A stretch of DNA of 64,000 nt, taken from the NCBI GenBank assembly GCA_032718865.1, contig JALUTQ010000040.1, forward strand, positions 1,302,001 to 1,366,000. The letters run 5' to 3'. Both the position numbers and the translations under genes were made by a program. The DNA is from Tilletia caries (taxonomy: Eukaryota > Basidiomycota > Exobasidiomycetes > Tilletiales > Tilletiaceae). A model generated the notes under the pieces. That model had not been told where the DNA came from and did not search any database. It saw nothing but the letters and a program-made list of their open reading frames with translations. Numbering within the stretch: the first letter of the stretch is position 1; the number at the start of each line of letters is the position of its first letter. Below, piece after piece: positions 11,285-24,001 of the stretch.

Positions 11285-14200
11285 ATGCGTCTCTCAACAA
11301 CATTCATAGCTCTCGCCCTCTCTCTCGCACTCGGCAAAGTAGACGCTCTCGGAAAGCTCAATGCCGACGAGGAGGATCTATCACCTGCGCGCAGAGATCC
11401 ACAACGCGCAGATGCGGGTGGTACTGTACTCTTCAAGACGGTGCCACTTCCTGCTCCCACCAAGCCTAATCCGTCGAAGCCTACCAATACAGTCAACAAG
11501 GGACAGAAGCTCGATGCCGTGCCAACTTTGATCGCAACCTCGACAACTTCAAAGAAGAAATCGCTACGACCATCGGCACAGCTACCCATCTTGGTTGCGC
11601 AATACGCACAGCCTTCGAACTTGCCACAACAGGTGGCAAAGTATTTGTCCGTTGTAGGACTGCCCGGCTTATTGAGCTATGGGAAGGACTTGCCTCCCAT
11701 CGTCGACGAAATTGTGATACCGGGCTCCTCATCTTCGGCCTCATCTTCGGCCTTGTCTTCGGTCTCATCTTCGGTATCATCTTCGGCCTCATCTTCGAAT
11801 TCGGCCACGTCCGCGCCATCATCATCAACTCCTGCGAGTGGCTGCCCTCAACAGGACGCGCAGGCGAGTTCGAGCTGTTCGTGTTCGGTGGCTTCGTCTA
11901 CATCGACGCAGACCCCTCAAACGAATGTCAGCTCGGCTTCTAAGACAAGCTCGAGCACGACCACTGCCCCGTCTTCCACCACCACAGCTACCGCTTCCCT
12001 CACAAAGAAATCTACAACAACGACGACGACGACGAACAAAAGGTCTCAAACAGGCCCAAGTGCAGATCTGCCCACACTTGCCACAGGCCGGACCATCATC
12101 GCCACCGTCAGTGGGATTCCTATCACCACCCATCTCCTCGTGCCCATGCTATCCATCGAAGGCGTCTATACCATCGGGGACAACAAGAAGGCCTCGTCGT
12201 CAGCATCGTCAGCGGCGCGGACAAGTACTATCGTGAAGATAGTTTCAATTCAGGGGACGAGTTCGGCTTCGGCTGCGGCCACGGCTGCTGTAGGTGGGAG
12301 CGGGTCGGGAAACTTCCCCGACGCAGGCTCAATTTCGGGCTCTGGAAGCGGTAGCGATTCGTTCCCGGACGTTGGTCAGAATCCCAGCGCCAGCACAACT
12401 TCTGCCTCACTTTCGTCGGCCACGTCCAGTGGTCCCCCGTCGGTCTCATCGACTTCAGTGTCCAAGAGTACTTCGGTATCAACTGGCACCACAATCAGCT
12501 CCACAACCTCTTCCTCTGTAGCTCAGGCCACCACCTCAGGCACGGTTACATCCTCCTCTTCTTCGATTCCAGCTAAACCCTCAAGCACGGTTGCATCCTC
12601 GTCAACAATGGCGCCGGGCTCATTCCCCATGCTGCCCCAGATTCCCGTCAAAGTGAGACGCGACGAGGCCAATTTCGGGTCTCACATTTTCCGTCGAACA
12701 TTTCACGCGGGCGCGATCGCGCGCAAACGTGACGTTGCAAGTGAGGAGGCAGCGGCAGCGGCACCCGTGAACTCAGCCGTGGCTTCGGCTTTGGAGTTCG
12801 CTGGCATCGGTAGCGCGCCTGATGAGGGTACTGGCTCTGCGGATGCTGAGGAAGACGTCCCTCCTGCTGGTGATCCTGCTGCTACAAGCACGGCCGCTCC
12901 CGACGACTCGGCTTCCGCCGATGTAGCCTCAGCACCACCGGAGCCGGCGCCTACGCCCGCTTCGGATATTCCGCTTGAGGCCAACGAAGCCGTGGTAGTA
13001 CCGGACCCAGCGCCGGAATCGGCCACGGATGCTCCACCTCCGACACCTACTGCAGATGCAGCGGTCGCTGATTCGCCTTCCAGCACTGATTCAGCAGCTG
13101 TGCTCACGTCTGCTATGTCCACATCGGAGACTACGTCCTCTGCGATTACGGCATCGGCAGATACGCCAGTAGTCTCGACAACGAGTGCAGAGTCTACGAC
13201 TGCTGCAGCAACGGAGACAACTCCCGCGTTGTCGAGCTCGACAGAGTCGTCGATCTCTACAACAAGCTCAGTCGGCATCAGCACCTCCTCGACTGCGGCT
13301 GTGAAGACACCGACTCCCGCGAAAATGTTCGCTTCTACCACGTCTACCACCACGTCCGCGTCTGTCACGCCAGCCTTTGTGACACCGAAGGACCCGGTCG
13401 CCTTCCATATGACATCTTCCATGCTCAATGCTCAGCTACAAAAGCAAGCCGACGCCCAAGCGCAAGCGCAAGAAACTGTCTCCCTCCTTGCAAAAGCTCA
13501 AGCCAGCGCCCAAGCCCACGTCGACAAGCTCCTACAGGCCGAACAGATGGCAATGACGGATATTCAGTCGTACGGGACCGCCGCTGCGATGGCGAAACAA
13601 ACGGCCATAGATCTTGCCTCAAAGCACGTTGCAGCCAAGAAGGAGGCGGACAAGTTGTGGCATGCTCAACAACTTGCAGAGATTCAGCTCTTCGCACAAT
13701 CGCAGAGACTGAACGATGACATCAGCGATGCGCAAGCACAGCTGATGGCTTTGACGCAAGACGGAGAGGAAGATGAGTTGGCGGAGGACACGCGCGCCTG
13801 GGCCACACCCTCGTCGGCTGTTGTGCCCCAAGCCAACACCGCGTCGGCAAGTCACACCCGCGCGTTCGTTCCCGGCGCAAGCGCCTTCCCTCCCGCGCAC
13901 AAAGGCATCCACGTCGCGGTCATCGCCTCGGCCAACAACACGGATGCCGGCCATGTTGCTGATCGTAGCAATGCCACGCTTCGGGAAGGAGTCATGCATG
14001 ATATTCACATGGGGACGACCATAATGAGCGACATGGCTGGGGCCGACCGCGTACCTACTCCGGACAGTGCGGAAGCGGATCTACACTTCGTTCCGGAGAT
14101 GCATGCTCAACAGCTGGTGAACGCACCCTCGTCGTCAATGCAGAACCCTCAATTGGCCGGGCGCCAAGTGACGCACAGTACGGCTGCTGAAATTCTCAAA

Positions 14201-16616
14201 TCAGGCCCGGGAGCCAGTGTCGCATCGGCGCTGGGTTCGGGTCCTGCGTCGGGCTCGAACGATGGAATGGGACTCTCGAAAGACGAGATCGATTGGTACT
14301 ACAGTCAGTACAAGGCAAACTTCGCTTACCCTGCACCCAACGTGCCGTACGCCATGGGATTCGAGCAAGGCTATTCGCTGGGAAAAGGAGACGGCATTGA
14401 ATCCCATTCAGGCGAGCCGGCCGCTGCAGCTGCTCCTTCGGTTGGGATCACCATCCTGAACCAGCCGGGAATCATTCAGGCTCCTGCGCAAACGGAGGTC
14501 AAAGCTGCTTCGAGTGTGCAGACGAGTTCCACCACCGTCAGCAAGGCCACGACAACGACGGCGATGACCCCCGTGACGGTACCAACGACGAAGATCAGTA
14601 CCAGCTCTGTCACCACGTCTTCGGCCAGTTCGACTTCGAAGACTTCCAGTAGCTCCACTTCCAGCATCGCTGCCACCATCACCAGGTCAACCACCACGAC
14701 CCCTACGCCCAGCAGCACCACTGGTCCTCTGCGCCAATGGACAATGCCTCAGACCTTCACCGCGATCGATGACTTTGGTCCCATTGTCAAGTTCAGCTCC
14801 GGCAAGGATAATCTGCGTGTGGAAGAGTACGGTCTGCCGAGCGAGGCTTTTGAGCCTGTTCAGCTGGACGACGATGAGGCGACGGTTTCCGCTGCGGTGC
14901 CTGATGTTCCTCTGCGCGGCAACACGACGCCGCTATTCGAGGGGCATGCTGTGCTGACAGCTTCCAGCAAGGGTGCTGGCACGAAGACCACCAACAGCGC
15001 GTCGATGTCTTCCTCGACCTCGACCTCGACTTCGACTTCGACTTCGACTTCGACGGCTTCGACCTCCTCGTCTTCTTTCGCCGCGCAGCCCAGCGCTTCA
15101 GTCGGATTCGGTGCCAACAACAAAACATTGACGAACCTCACTAACAGCAGCGCCGCCGTCAGTGCCAACATCAGCGAGACTGCAAACAACAACGACACAA
15201 TGTCCCCTCTCAAGCTGTACCGCGCCTCGGCGGCCAAATACGTACCCCCGGCTCAGCTCAATGCCGCCGAACATGAGTTCTTGCAGCAGACGGGTCAACA
15301 CGTTGCTGGAAGCAACCAGCTCGAGTCGCGAGCTCTAGAGCCCGTTGCTCCTCTCAAGCTGTATCGTGCGTCAGCGGCGAAGTACGTACCCCCGGCTCAG
15401 CTCAAAGCGGCCGAACACGAATTCTTGGTGAAGACGGGGCACAAATCGGACGGGGGCGACCGACTGGAGTCGCGGGCGATGCGATCTGTCATTGAGGTGC
15501 TTTACCCTGCTGGTGAGTTATTGAAGTTGGACTGACTGTATCCCGTTTTCCTCCCGATCCAAAGAGCTGACCAAAAATGACTATTCTTGTCGAATCATAG
15601 GATCTTCGAATCCCGGCGGAGACACTGTGGGAGGCGCGCAGTTCTACGCTCTGACTCCTCTCGCCCACCCTAATGCTATCGCGGCTGAGTCGTTGAAGGC
15701 CTCGCCGAAGGCTCCTACGCCAAGCGCGGTCAACCCGCTCCTTCGACCTTTCACTGGTCTCTTCTCCGCCCTCTTGCCAGGCTCGAGTTCTTCGGGTGTC
15801 GCAAAAGCAAGCGCGACCACAGCTGCTTCCACGCGAGTATCCGGCTCTGCCTCTATGCCCTCGTCTCCTGGATTGCTCTCAAAACAGGACAGCAACGCGT
15901 CCCTCTCGGACGTCAACCTGAGCACGGCGCAGAAGGTGACGTTCAGCTACTCGGTCTGGTTCCCTCCGAACTTCCAGTTTGTGAAGGGGGGCAAGCTCCC
16001 TGGGTTGTACGGTGGCAAAGAGGGATGCAGTGGAGGTGATTCGGCAGCTGACTGTTGGAGCTCGAGGATGATGTGGCGTGAAGATGTGAGTTCCCTTTGG
16101 CTTACTTGCCTGGGTCCATCAAGTGCCTTTGTGCGTCGACGCTGACTCCCTTTTTCTTTTGTCATCCACGCAACAGGGAGCTGGTGAGCTCTACCTGTAC
16201 GTCCCTCAGCAGCTGCAAAACCAAGGACTTTGCAAAGTTCCTCCTTTGAGCGTGTGCGATGCCGCGTACGGAGTGTGAGTAGTTCTGGCATACCTACTTG
16301 GATCTCCTCGCTCTTGCTCACCCTTACCTCTCCCAACAGTTCTGTCGGACGAGGCGCATTCAAGTTCCACACAGGCGCTTGGACGCACATTCAGCAAACT
16401 CTCACGATGGGCAGCCACAACGCTGCTTCTCCAGACGGCGCCCTGGACATTGTTGTCGATGGCGTGCGACGATTCAGTTTTGACAAGGTGTTCTACCCGG
16501 CTGCGATGCGCGGTATCTTCTTCTCTACCTTCTTCGGAGGACATGGGGATGACTGGGCCACCCCGGTGGACCAAAAGGCCTGGTTCCGGGACTTCAGCCT
16601 GAGCATCGATGCTTGA
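11285..16616 (+). CDS. Giant secreted Ser/Thr-rich protein with C-terminal polysaccharide-lyase-14-like domain
   Basis: Four exons join in phase: 11285-15512, 15601-16085, 16177-16274, 16340-16616 (about 1,695 residues). It starts with a signal peptide (roughly residues 1-20). About 1,450 residues of Ser/Thr/Ala-rich, mucin-like sequence follow, interrupted by a Lys-Arg-rich stretch near residue 460, a long Ala/Gln-rich helical segment (about residues 710-815) and a duplicated 48-residue module. The last 250 residues form a compact domain: FSYSVWFPPNFQFVKGGKLP, then GLYGG, a Cys-rich loop ending in W-S-x-R-M-M-W-R, FKFHTGAWTHIQQTL, DGALDIVVDG and FSTFFGGH. This is the jelly-roll pattern of fungal PL14/glucuronan- or alginate-lyase-like proteins. 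The domain probably acts on acidic cell-wall or environmental glycans, with the mucin region as an O-glycosylated stalk; both are inference. Glycosidase genes follow on the same strand. Confidence 0.8.
15206..15480 (+). repeat. Duplicated 48-codon module in the lyase-like gene
   Basis: Two copies start at 15206 and 15350 (period 144 bp). Each encodes PLKLYRASAAKYVPPAQL, then an AAEHEFL segment and a terminal LESRA. High similarity at DNA level suggests a recent in-frame duplication. Confidence 0.9.
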
Positions 16617-17597
16617 GCACGGAGCTCTCATCAAGTCAAATTCTCCTTCGAGAACTTGCTGCTCCCCTCACAGATGGCCCGAGGTTCGAGATCCAACCCA
16701 CCCCCCTCTAACTTCCTTGGCCAAACAAACAGTCACCGGGCGACCTGTCAGTCACGACGTCCCCTTCCCTCTCGCCCTGACTATATCGGCCCCCTTTCGC
16801 TTTCTTGGCCTTGATGTCCACGCCCTTACGAACCATGACGCCCGCCACTCCTGCCTTCCGCATTTTGCAAATGGACCATTATATGTTATGTTTGGCCTCC
16901 TTTCGTTTGTGTCCGTCATGATCGGTTGCCAGGGGGAAGTTCGAGAAGCTGAGGCCAGTCGATGACAGCAAGTCAATGTTGACAGAACCACCGAAGAGCA
17001 GTGAGGAGAGGTCCTTGCGGCTGTCTTCATCGTCCGTGCTGAGATGTCAGATGGGTGATCGGACAGCCAGGAGGTGTTCCAGGAACACCCAGCCAGGCAC
17101 CAACCATTTCTCACGGTCCTTATCGCGTTGTTCAGGCACTATTTCCCGTCTTTTATTGCGCCCTCCCCGCACTCTCCCAAATGAGATTTAGGGTCCCGCC
17201 GATCCCGCCGGCTACTGCCTCACGGGCAAGAAATTGTCCAACATGGTGGCCCGTCCTCGCAGGAAGATGATCAAGGACGTCCACCTCAATCGCTTCCCTC
17301 TCTCTCGCTGTCTCTGGCTTTTAAAAGCCATATACCTGAGAACCCTCTCTCAACCCACACTCCCTTCCCATTGATTTTCTCCCCCCCCCCTGCTGAGCAG
17401 CTCCTCTCTTTCTCCCTCTCCCTCTCATTTCCCCTTTTCCCTTTGATTCCGCCTGCTCCTTGTCAGAAGCGGATCCCCAACACGCCCGCGGCAACATCCA
17501 ATCTCATTTGGCAGTCTCTCCCACGTCTTTTAGTCCTCTTCGTCTCGACACCTGCCTCAGTCCCTCGCGCGTGCTAAGCGACGAACTACATACCAAG
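16617..17597. other. Intergenic region with promoter of the GH128 gene
   Basis: No gene seen. From 17281 on it is strongly pyrimidine-rich, including a C10 run near 17383-17392, as expected for a fungal promoter and 5' leader. It contains the 16-bp palindrome at 17315-17330. Confidence 0.5.
17315..17330. promoter_or_regulatory. 16-bp perfect palindrome with TTTTAAAA core
   Basis: TGGCTTTTAAAAGCCA, followed at once by TATACC, 268 bp upstream of the GH128 ATG. It could be a TATA-like core or a dimeric factor site. Confidence 0.35.
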
Positions 17598-18978
17598 ATG
17601 GTCGCCTTCATCAAGAGCTTCAACCGGTTCTTCCTCGCGCTCACCTTCTCACTTGCGGTCCTCAGTCTCCTGCCTGGCGCAGTCGAGCTGGCTGAGGCCA
17701 AGTCGGTCCTCGAGCGTAGTGCCAGGCACAGCAAGCACAGGCACCACGCGCACCACCACCACAAACAGCACCACCACAAACACCACAAGTCTAAGCATAC
17801 CAAGAACAAGGGCAAGCAGCACAAGGGCAAGCACCACAAGACCATGCATCCCAAGAGCAAGCATCCCAAGAGCAAGCATCACAAGAGCAAGCACCCCAAA
17901 TCCGGCTCGGTCCACAAGCCCAATGTGTCGGTCGGCATCAGCATTCCGAACTCTGGACCTCACAGCCATCTCATTCCTCACGGTCTCAAAGCTGGCATCA
18001 CGGTAAGTGCACTGATAACCAACTCTGGCCAGAGTTCGAGGCTGATGCATTATTGCCAACTCCCTTCGTTTGTTTGCATAGGGCGAAGATGGTCTTGAGG
18101 CATTGGCTCCTTACATTGGTTCCTACACCAACTGGAAGCCCCAGCCCTGGTCTCCCGAGCCTCCGGAGAATGTGCTCTTCATGCCCATGGTCTGGGGTGC
18201 CGGCCAAGGATCCTCCCACGATGCCGAGCTCCTCCACACCTTCCGGTCTCTCTACCACGTCTCAAGCTCAAACCGCCAAGCTCCTCCCAAAGTCGTCATT
18301 GGCTTCGAAGAACCTGACTGTCCCACGGGCCACGGCTCCTCGGGTGTCAGCGTCGACGCGGGTGCCAGGATCTGGAACCAAGTTGTGGCGCCTCTCAAGC
18401 AGGACGGCACCATCCTTGCCTCCCCCTCGATGTGCAAGCAGACCGACGAGGACTGGCTGACGCCCTTCAAGGAAAAGATCGATGTCGCCTGGGATGTGAC
18501 CAACGTCCACGTCAACCAAGACAATGTCGATGATGTCAAGCGCGAGATCGACTACTACTGGGACACTTACGGCAAGCCCATCTACGTCACCGAGTTTGCC
18601 TGCGTGCACACTAATCCCTGGGACCCCGTCACCGACCAAGCGCTGATCAACAGGTACATCAACGATGTCGTCGACTATTTCGAGTCGGACGACCGGGTGG
18701 CCATGTATCAGTACTCGACCGGCATGGGTCTCTCGGATCAGTGGCGACTCACCAAGGAAGGCACCAAGGAGCTCACCGAGAGCGGACGGGTGTACCGCAA
18801 TGCTATTCGAAAGTACGCTGGTTCCAAGAGCAGCCGGGTCGGCCTCCGGCGCAGCGCCTCTGAGCCTGAAGAGGATGTCGATGAAGACGACGACGATATC
18901 GACGTTACTGGCCTCGATCTGGACGAGAGATCGGAGGAGCAAGACCAAGAGGACGACAATGACGAGGAGGAGGCCTGA
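17598..18978 (+). CDS. GH128-family glucanase (Asl1-like) with His/Lys-rich linker
   Basis: Two exons, 17598-18002 and 18082-18978, phase 0, 433 residues. Residues 1-34 form a signal peptide. Residues about 41-100 are almost entirely His and Lys with a few Ser/Pro (repeated K-H-P-K-S and H-H-K units). The catalytic domain starts around residue 125. It holds GFEEPD (Glu at 211-212; the family signature is GFNEPD with the acid/base Glu at 212) and YVTEFAC with the probable nucleophile Glu306. GH128 enzymes cleave beta-1,3-glucan, and the S. pombe relative Asl1 is a wall protein. The tail (from about residue 390) is highly acidic and has no GPI-anchor signal. A basic N-terminal linker and an acidic tail on one secreted enzyme is odd; the linker might bind metals or acidic wall polymers (inference). 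Start ATG 17598 is chosen because the signal peptide follows directly. Confidence 0.9.
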
Positions 18979-20585
18979 AGAGTTGTGACGACTTTTCACA
19001 AACTCAACTCGATTCAACCCCCTGTTCATCCCACCTTGTCCGAAACAACTCCCCTTCTAGACACTCATCTTCGCTCGGGACCCAGGCAGTCAAAAACGCA
19101 AATGGAACTCATTTCCTCGACCTCTTCCCAAAGACATCCGACAAGCCCTCAGGTTAGGGTTACAAAAGCCAAGTATCAGGCAACCCCTCCCTCGCCCGCC
19201 ACACAGCTTGGTCTTCCAGGAACTGGTTTTCCTGGTGGATCGAGTCGGCAACGCTCCCTCCTTCCCGGTTCACCTAATTCCCCATCCACTCTCCCCCCTC
19301 TCCCCCCTTCTTTCTGATCGTTTTGTTTCGTTCCAGCCTGTTGAGCAGGTATGAACATGGGTACTGTCGACGGCGCGTGTACCACTTTGGAAACGTAAAA
19401 CATTATTTTGGTTCCCCTTCTCCAGCTTCTTACATATCATGCGAGTGTGCAGAGCAAGTGACTGCGTGTGTCTGTACAAGAAGGCTGGGAACTGGGAAGA
19501 GTTGAAGTGCTGATGCGCTGATGAACGCGATGAACGGGGACGATGGGTGAGGCGGTGAGGGGCGATGCCACTTTCCCTTTTGTCGACTGTCACCGTGCCA
19601 CCATGCTCTTCTCGACGGCCACACTCGACTACCATGGCACAGCCCTGAATTCCTTTGGCTGCACATCGGACGCAGGCACCCAGCCCCACGCGGGCGGAGT
19701 TCTCTTCAGCTTCGGGAGCACGAAGAGGGTCGATATCGGAAGCTCTTCAATTTCAAAAGAAGATGCTCTTCCCGTCCGCCGTCGCTCGAGACCCAATCAA
19801 GCCTGCTGCAGCTTTTTCACGGTGACAAGACCCGCATGCCCCAGATCAACAACGCTCGAATATGGCGAGGGCCTCAAGGTTGGCCTGCATGGTCCTTGCT
19901 TGATGCGTTGCAACTTGTAGTTTCACTGACCGGTCTCTCTCTCTCTCTGTGACAAGAAGCTCTGTGGAACCTGCGCCAAGACCTCAGACATCTGACACCG
20001 CCTGCTCACAAGTTCACTGCTTCACCTGTCGGACACCTCCTTGCCCCGCGGACGTGCACATCCTCATGCGTATACCACATAGCATCAAGATCAAGTGCAT
20101 GCATGCTGTGCGAAGGCAAGAGGGACGACCACGGGACCACCCGCAGGAGCATGTTCCAGGCATTAAGGCCCGAGGTCTAGACCTACCTCTCCGCGTGCAT
20201 GCAGCACACAGCATTATCTTGTGCGTGTCAGAAAAACCTACGCTGCGAAGTGTGTTGACCTGTGAACAACCCAATTGCGGCGTCAGGGAGGCTGTGTCCT
20301 GAAGCCTGAAGAGGCAAGAGCAGATGCAAGTACAAATGTTCTTGTGCTGATGATCCCCGTCACCTTCCTTCCGCATACTTTACAAAGGACGTGTGCTCAC
20401 CTTTCTCATACCCTTCGTGCTCTCCCCCCTTCACCACTGGCTGATCATACTGATCTCTTCCTTTCTGTTCATCTTCCTTGTCTCTTCTCGGAGTCCTACT
20501 TAGGCAAGATATCCCTTTGAAACTTGCTTCCCACAGAAATCAGCAGCGCATCTGCCTTTTCCCTCGTCCTTCCAAAAGCGACACT
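18979..20585. other. Intergenic region, no gene seen
   Basis: Contains the 3' end of the GH128 gene and the promoter of the next gene. No coherent coding frame with splice sites and no tRNA-like structure was found. Confidence 0.5.
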
Positions 20586-23500
20586 ATGGCTCACTACCAG
20601 CGTGCGCCTTCACGAGACTCGACTTCGGCCAGACCGGCGGACTCGATCCAGAACAGGCTCTCAATGTCTGGCTGGACGCAATCGGCTTCCATGCCAGAGG
20701 CCGCTCACCAGGCGGACGTGAGCACCAGCCCGGTCATGGAGCAACGACCTACCTCAGGCCCGCGCTGGCCCAGTCACCAGAGCCATCTGTCGAACACGAC
20801 GTATGAATCCAACACCAGCGCTTATCACGGCGCTGGACATTCGGCAGCTGGTTCAGCAGCCGCGCCCTTGATGCCGGATCCGCAACGGACCCCCCGATCG
20901 ACGAGCCAGCATCAGATGCACGCTTCCTTATCCTCCGCTTCGATGCTCTCCGATCCGGGCACGTCCTTTTCCCGCTCACGCGCGCAGCGGCGTGCCTTTA
21001 AGAATCTCCGTATTCTCCTCACCATTTTTGGAGGATGGGGCTGCATCATCACTGCGTGCCTACTCTTCAAAATTATTGCGATTCGGACCAATCTTGTCGC
21101 TTCGGACTCGCTCGCAGAGGCCATCAAGAGGCACCCGCAGGTCGCTACGCAGGTGTTCACCATTGTGGGGAACATACTGGCCGAGCTTTGTCTCGTATTC
21201 TGGGCAGCTTCCATCAGCTATCTGGCGTTCCGGGCTGTCGTGTTCGGCGAGAAAATTGAGCTGCTTACCCTGAGCGCGTGGTCGGAACTGTGAGTGCCGG
21301 TCTCTGATTCTGGTTGCGATGAAATCCTTCTCATGGCATTCAACCTCTTTGTCTCCGCTGTCCAATCTCAGTGCTCGGGGCGGGTACACCATCTCGCGAC
21401 GTAAACTGGCCTGGCCCGTCTTGACGCCCATGATCTGGCTTGGGGCTCTGTTTTTGGCTCCCGGCTTCACGACTTTGGTGACCCCGGTCCCAGGCACGAA
21501 GGACAGCCCAATCTTGACGCGAGAGATGGATCAGCTTGGGCGGGGCTTTGTCAACAGGTAAGAAATCGCTTATTTGCTTGAGGAAGATTAAAACTACAGC
21601 TTTCCTCATTGACGCGCTGCATCTACTCACTTCTGGCTGTTCTGCAGATTTACCGCCAGCTTTATCGAAGGAAAAGATGCTGCCCTTCTTCCCATCAATG
21701 TCCAATTCCTCCCCACTTGCTACAACCACTTGGAGGTCCTGGGAGATAACTCGACTACGGTCATCAAATGCCTGCCCGGTGACACAGACTATCACACGAG
21801 CCGACAAGTAAGTTCAGGCTTCGATTATGGGTCGGCGCAAGTTATGTACTTTCCTGACTCTCTGCTGTTTCTCACCCCTCACAGGCGTCTCAAGCCAGCC
21901 TCCAGGCTTTCTTGGGTATTCCACGCCCGTATATCCCTCTTTTTGGCGGTTGGCAGTTCTGGGGACGGACCCGGGGCCTGATTCCTATTGGCCCGGACGG
22001 CCTCGTGGCCCTGACAGATGCTGACTTTAAACAGCCTCAGGCTGGCGCTGCAAAGCCAAAGGGATTTTGTGAGTAAAGTCAACGATGCGACTCCAGCCAT
22101 CTCATCTGCTTTTCACGCTGATCTTTCCCTACTTTTCGCTTTCACTTCTGGCGTAGCTCGTGTTTATGGTGAGCTGCAGTGCCGACGTCCTGGAAAAGCC
22201 CACATCAGAGCGAGTTTGCTGACCTGTCTGTCGAGTCCAATGTACGCTTTTGCAGATCTCAAACAGCAGGGACTATCGGCAGATGCTTCATGCCAGGAGA
22301 TGACTCAGGCGCAATGGGACGCCATGATCACCGTCGAGCGATTGCCCCAACGAGCAGACACGTACACGTATGGAGTCAATTGCCCAGCAGAGGCGTCTAC
22401 CTTCAACACCAGCCCGAGTGAGCAGCTACTTGGACAGAAGTCGCGAAAGCCTGTAAACACTAATGCTGACCTGCGGAGAGATTTCTGCAGGACTGACAAC
22501 ACTCCTCGCGACTGGTAGCAGTAGTAGCATCGTCCCATTAGCTTGCTACAACACCAACGTCGACCGGGCGAGTAGTCGGACCCACACTATCTACCTCATC
22601 ACTCGTGGAGGCGAAGCCAGCACGATCCTCAACTCAACCATCTGCACGATCACGCCGTTCTGGCACGAGAGTGTCTTGTCCTACCCTTCCACGACGGGCA
22701 TCCTCAACGCCTCGGTCTCGTCGACGCAGTTCCTCAGCTACATTGATCGGAACGGAACTACAGCAGATATACCCGAGACGCCTTTCTCCGAATTTCTAAC
22801 GGAGTTCAAGACGAGCCCTGCTCTACTGGTCCGCAACTTTCTGACAATCTTTAACGCGCTGGGCCTATGGTCGAGTCTGGCCAAGTCGAATACGTTGATG
22901 CAGGCGGTGAACACGACCGGCGAGCTGGGCGAGATCAACGGGTGGAGCATCTCGGAGAACAATCAGGTGCTGCAGCACCTGCAGAACATTGTCCTTGACC
23001 ACGATGTGAAGTCGGCAGGTGAGCTGAAGCTTCTTTCGCGAGCGACACCTATGTCGTATTGATGGAGACCACCGATTTACTTGACTGATTAGATACTGAA
23101 ACCCTTCCCTGGCTTTGACAGTCACTATGCCCATGCTTGAACAGTACCTCTTGGGCATCTGGGACTTCCATTCCACGACGGTGAGTTGAACAATGCAGCG
23201 AACATGATTGACAGATTCTCATCCTCGACGCTTCGAACCCGCAGACGAGGCAATATCAGACAGCCGTCCTTCGGATGATCGGAAACAACACAATTCGGCC
23301 ATTCAGGGTCAATGATAATTTCAACGACCCGTCGGTTACGAGGCCATGCAACGGTGTCTGGCATGGTAGCACGCTTAGTTGGGGCAGTGGCAGCTCGGAG
23401 GATGACATTACATCCACAGTCGTCTTTGTCAGTTGTGAGTAGTCTTACTGTCCTCCCTACCTCGGGCCGGGTTGTTTTCGAGTACCCAATTGGCCTGGCT

Positions 23501-24001
23501 GATTTAACACACATTACTCCCCCCTTCGTCCTCACGATCAAAGTGATCCCGCTCCTACTCTTCGCATTAATGTCCTGGGGTATCTCTCTCTACGCCCATT
23601 TGAGATACCGGAACGGAAAGCTGGCGTATTATGGCAACTTTGATCCTTGCGATCCTGTGCAGGTAAGTGCTATGCTTTACCGGGCCTTTCAACAGTTCCT
23701 TTTGCTGAAAACCTTGTTCTCACCCTGCTTCTTTCTGTCAACTATCGCGTTCATCAGACCGTCATCGCTGCGTCGGCCGGAGGGCTCATGGACGCCTTTG
23801 ACCCTCGTGCGCTCTCGGAAGACGCAGGACTCCAGTAAGTTGCAGCAGTACCGCTTTTCTCTGGCGGCTGGGCACGACTGACCTCGTTCTCTCTTGTTCC
23901 TTTTCGACAGCGGTGCACGGAAAGTAAGAGTCCGCCTGGGCCGGATCTTCAGCCCGTCGGACTCGGGAGCAAAGGTCAGGATCGGATACGTGACGGTTTA
24001 A
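20586..24001 (+). CDS. Polytopic membrane protein of unknown function, 12 exons
   Basis: Twelve exons join in phase: 20586-21289, 21372-21557, 21648-21807, 21885-22068, 22157-22168, 22256-22417, 22491-23018, 23122-23180, 23245-23434, 23544-23662, 23758-23834, 23911-24001 (about 823 residues). The first about 140 residues are Ser/Gln-rich and probably cytosolic. Membrane segments follow: ILLTIFGGWGCIITACLLF, ILAELCLVFWAASISYLAF, VLTPMIWLGALFLAPGFTTL. Then comes a large domain with many N-glycosylation sequons and paired Cys, probably lumenal or extracellular. A last segment, IPLLLFALMSWGISLY, precedes a cytosolic tail with a GARKVRVRLGRI element. This layout recurs in uncharacterised basidiomycete membrane proteins; I cannot name the family. 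Exon 5 is only 12 nt. Because it is a multiple of three, one 187-nt intron (22069-22255) would also keep frame. Donors are mostly GTGAGT or GTAAG. Confidence 0.78.

Noticed and set aside
16681..16697. tRNA B-box-like GGTTCGAGATCC
   Set aside because: No A box, no cloverleaf arms and no T-stem pairing around it. No tRNA or rRNA gene was recognised in the window.
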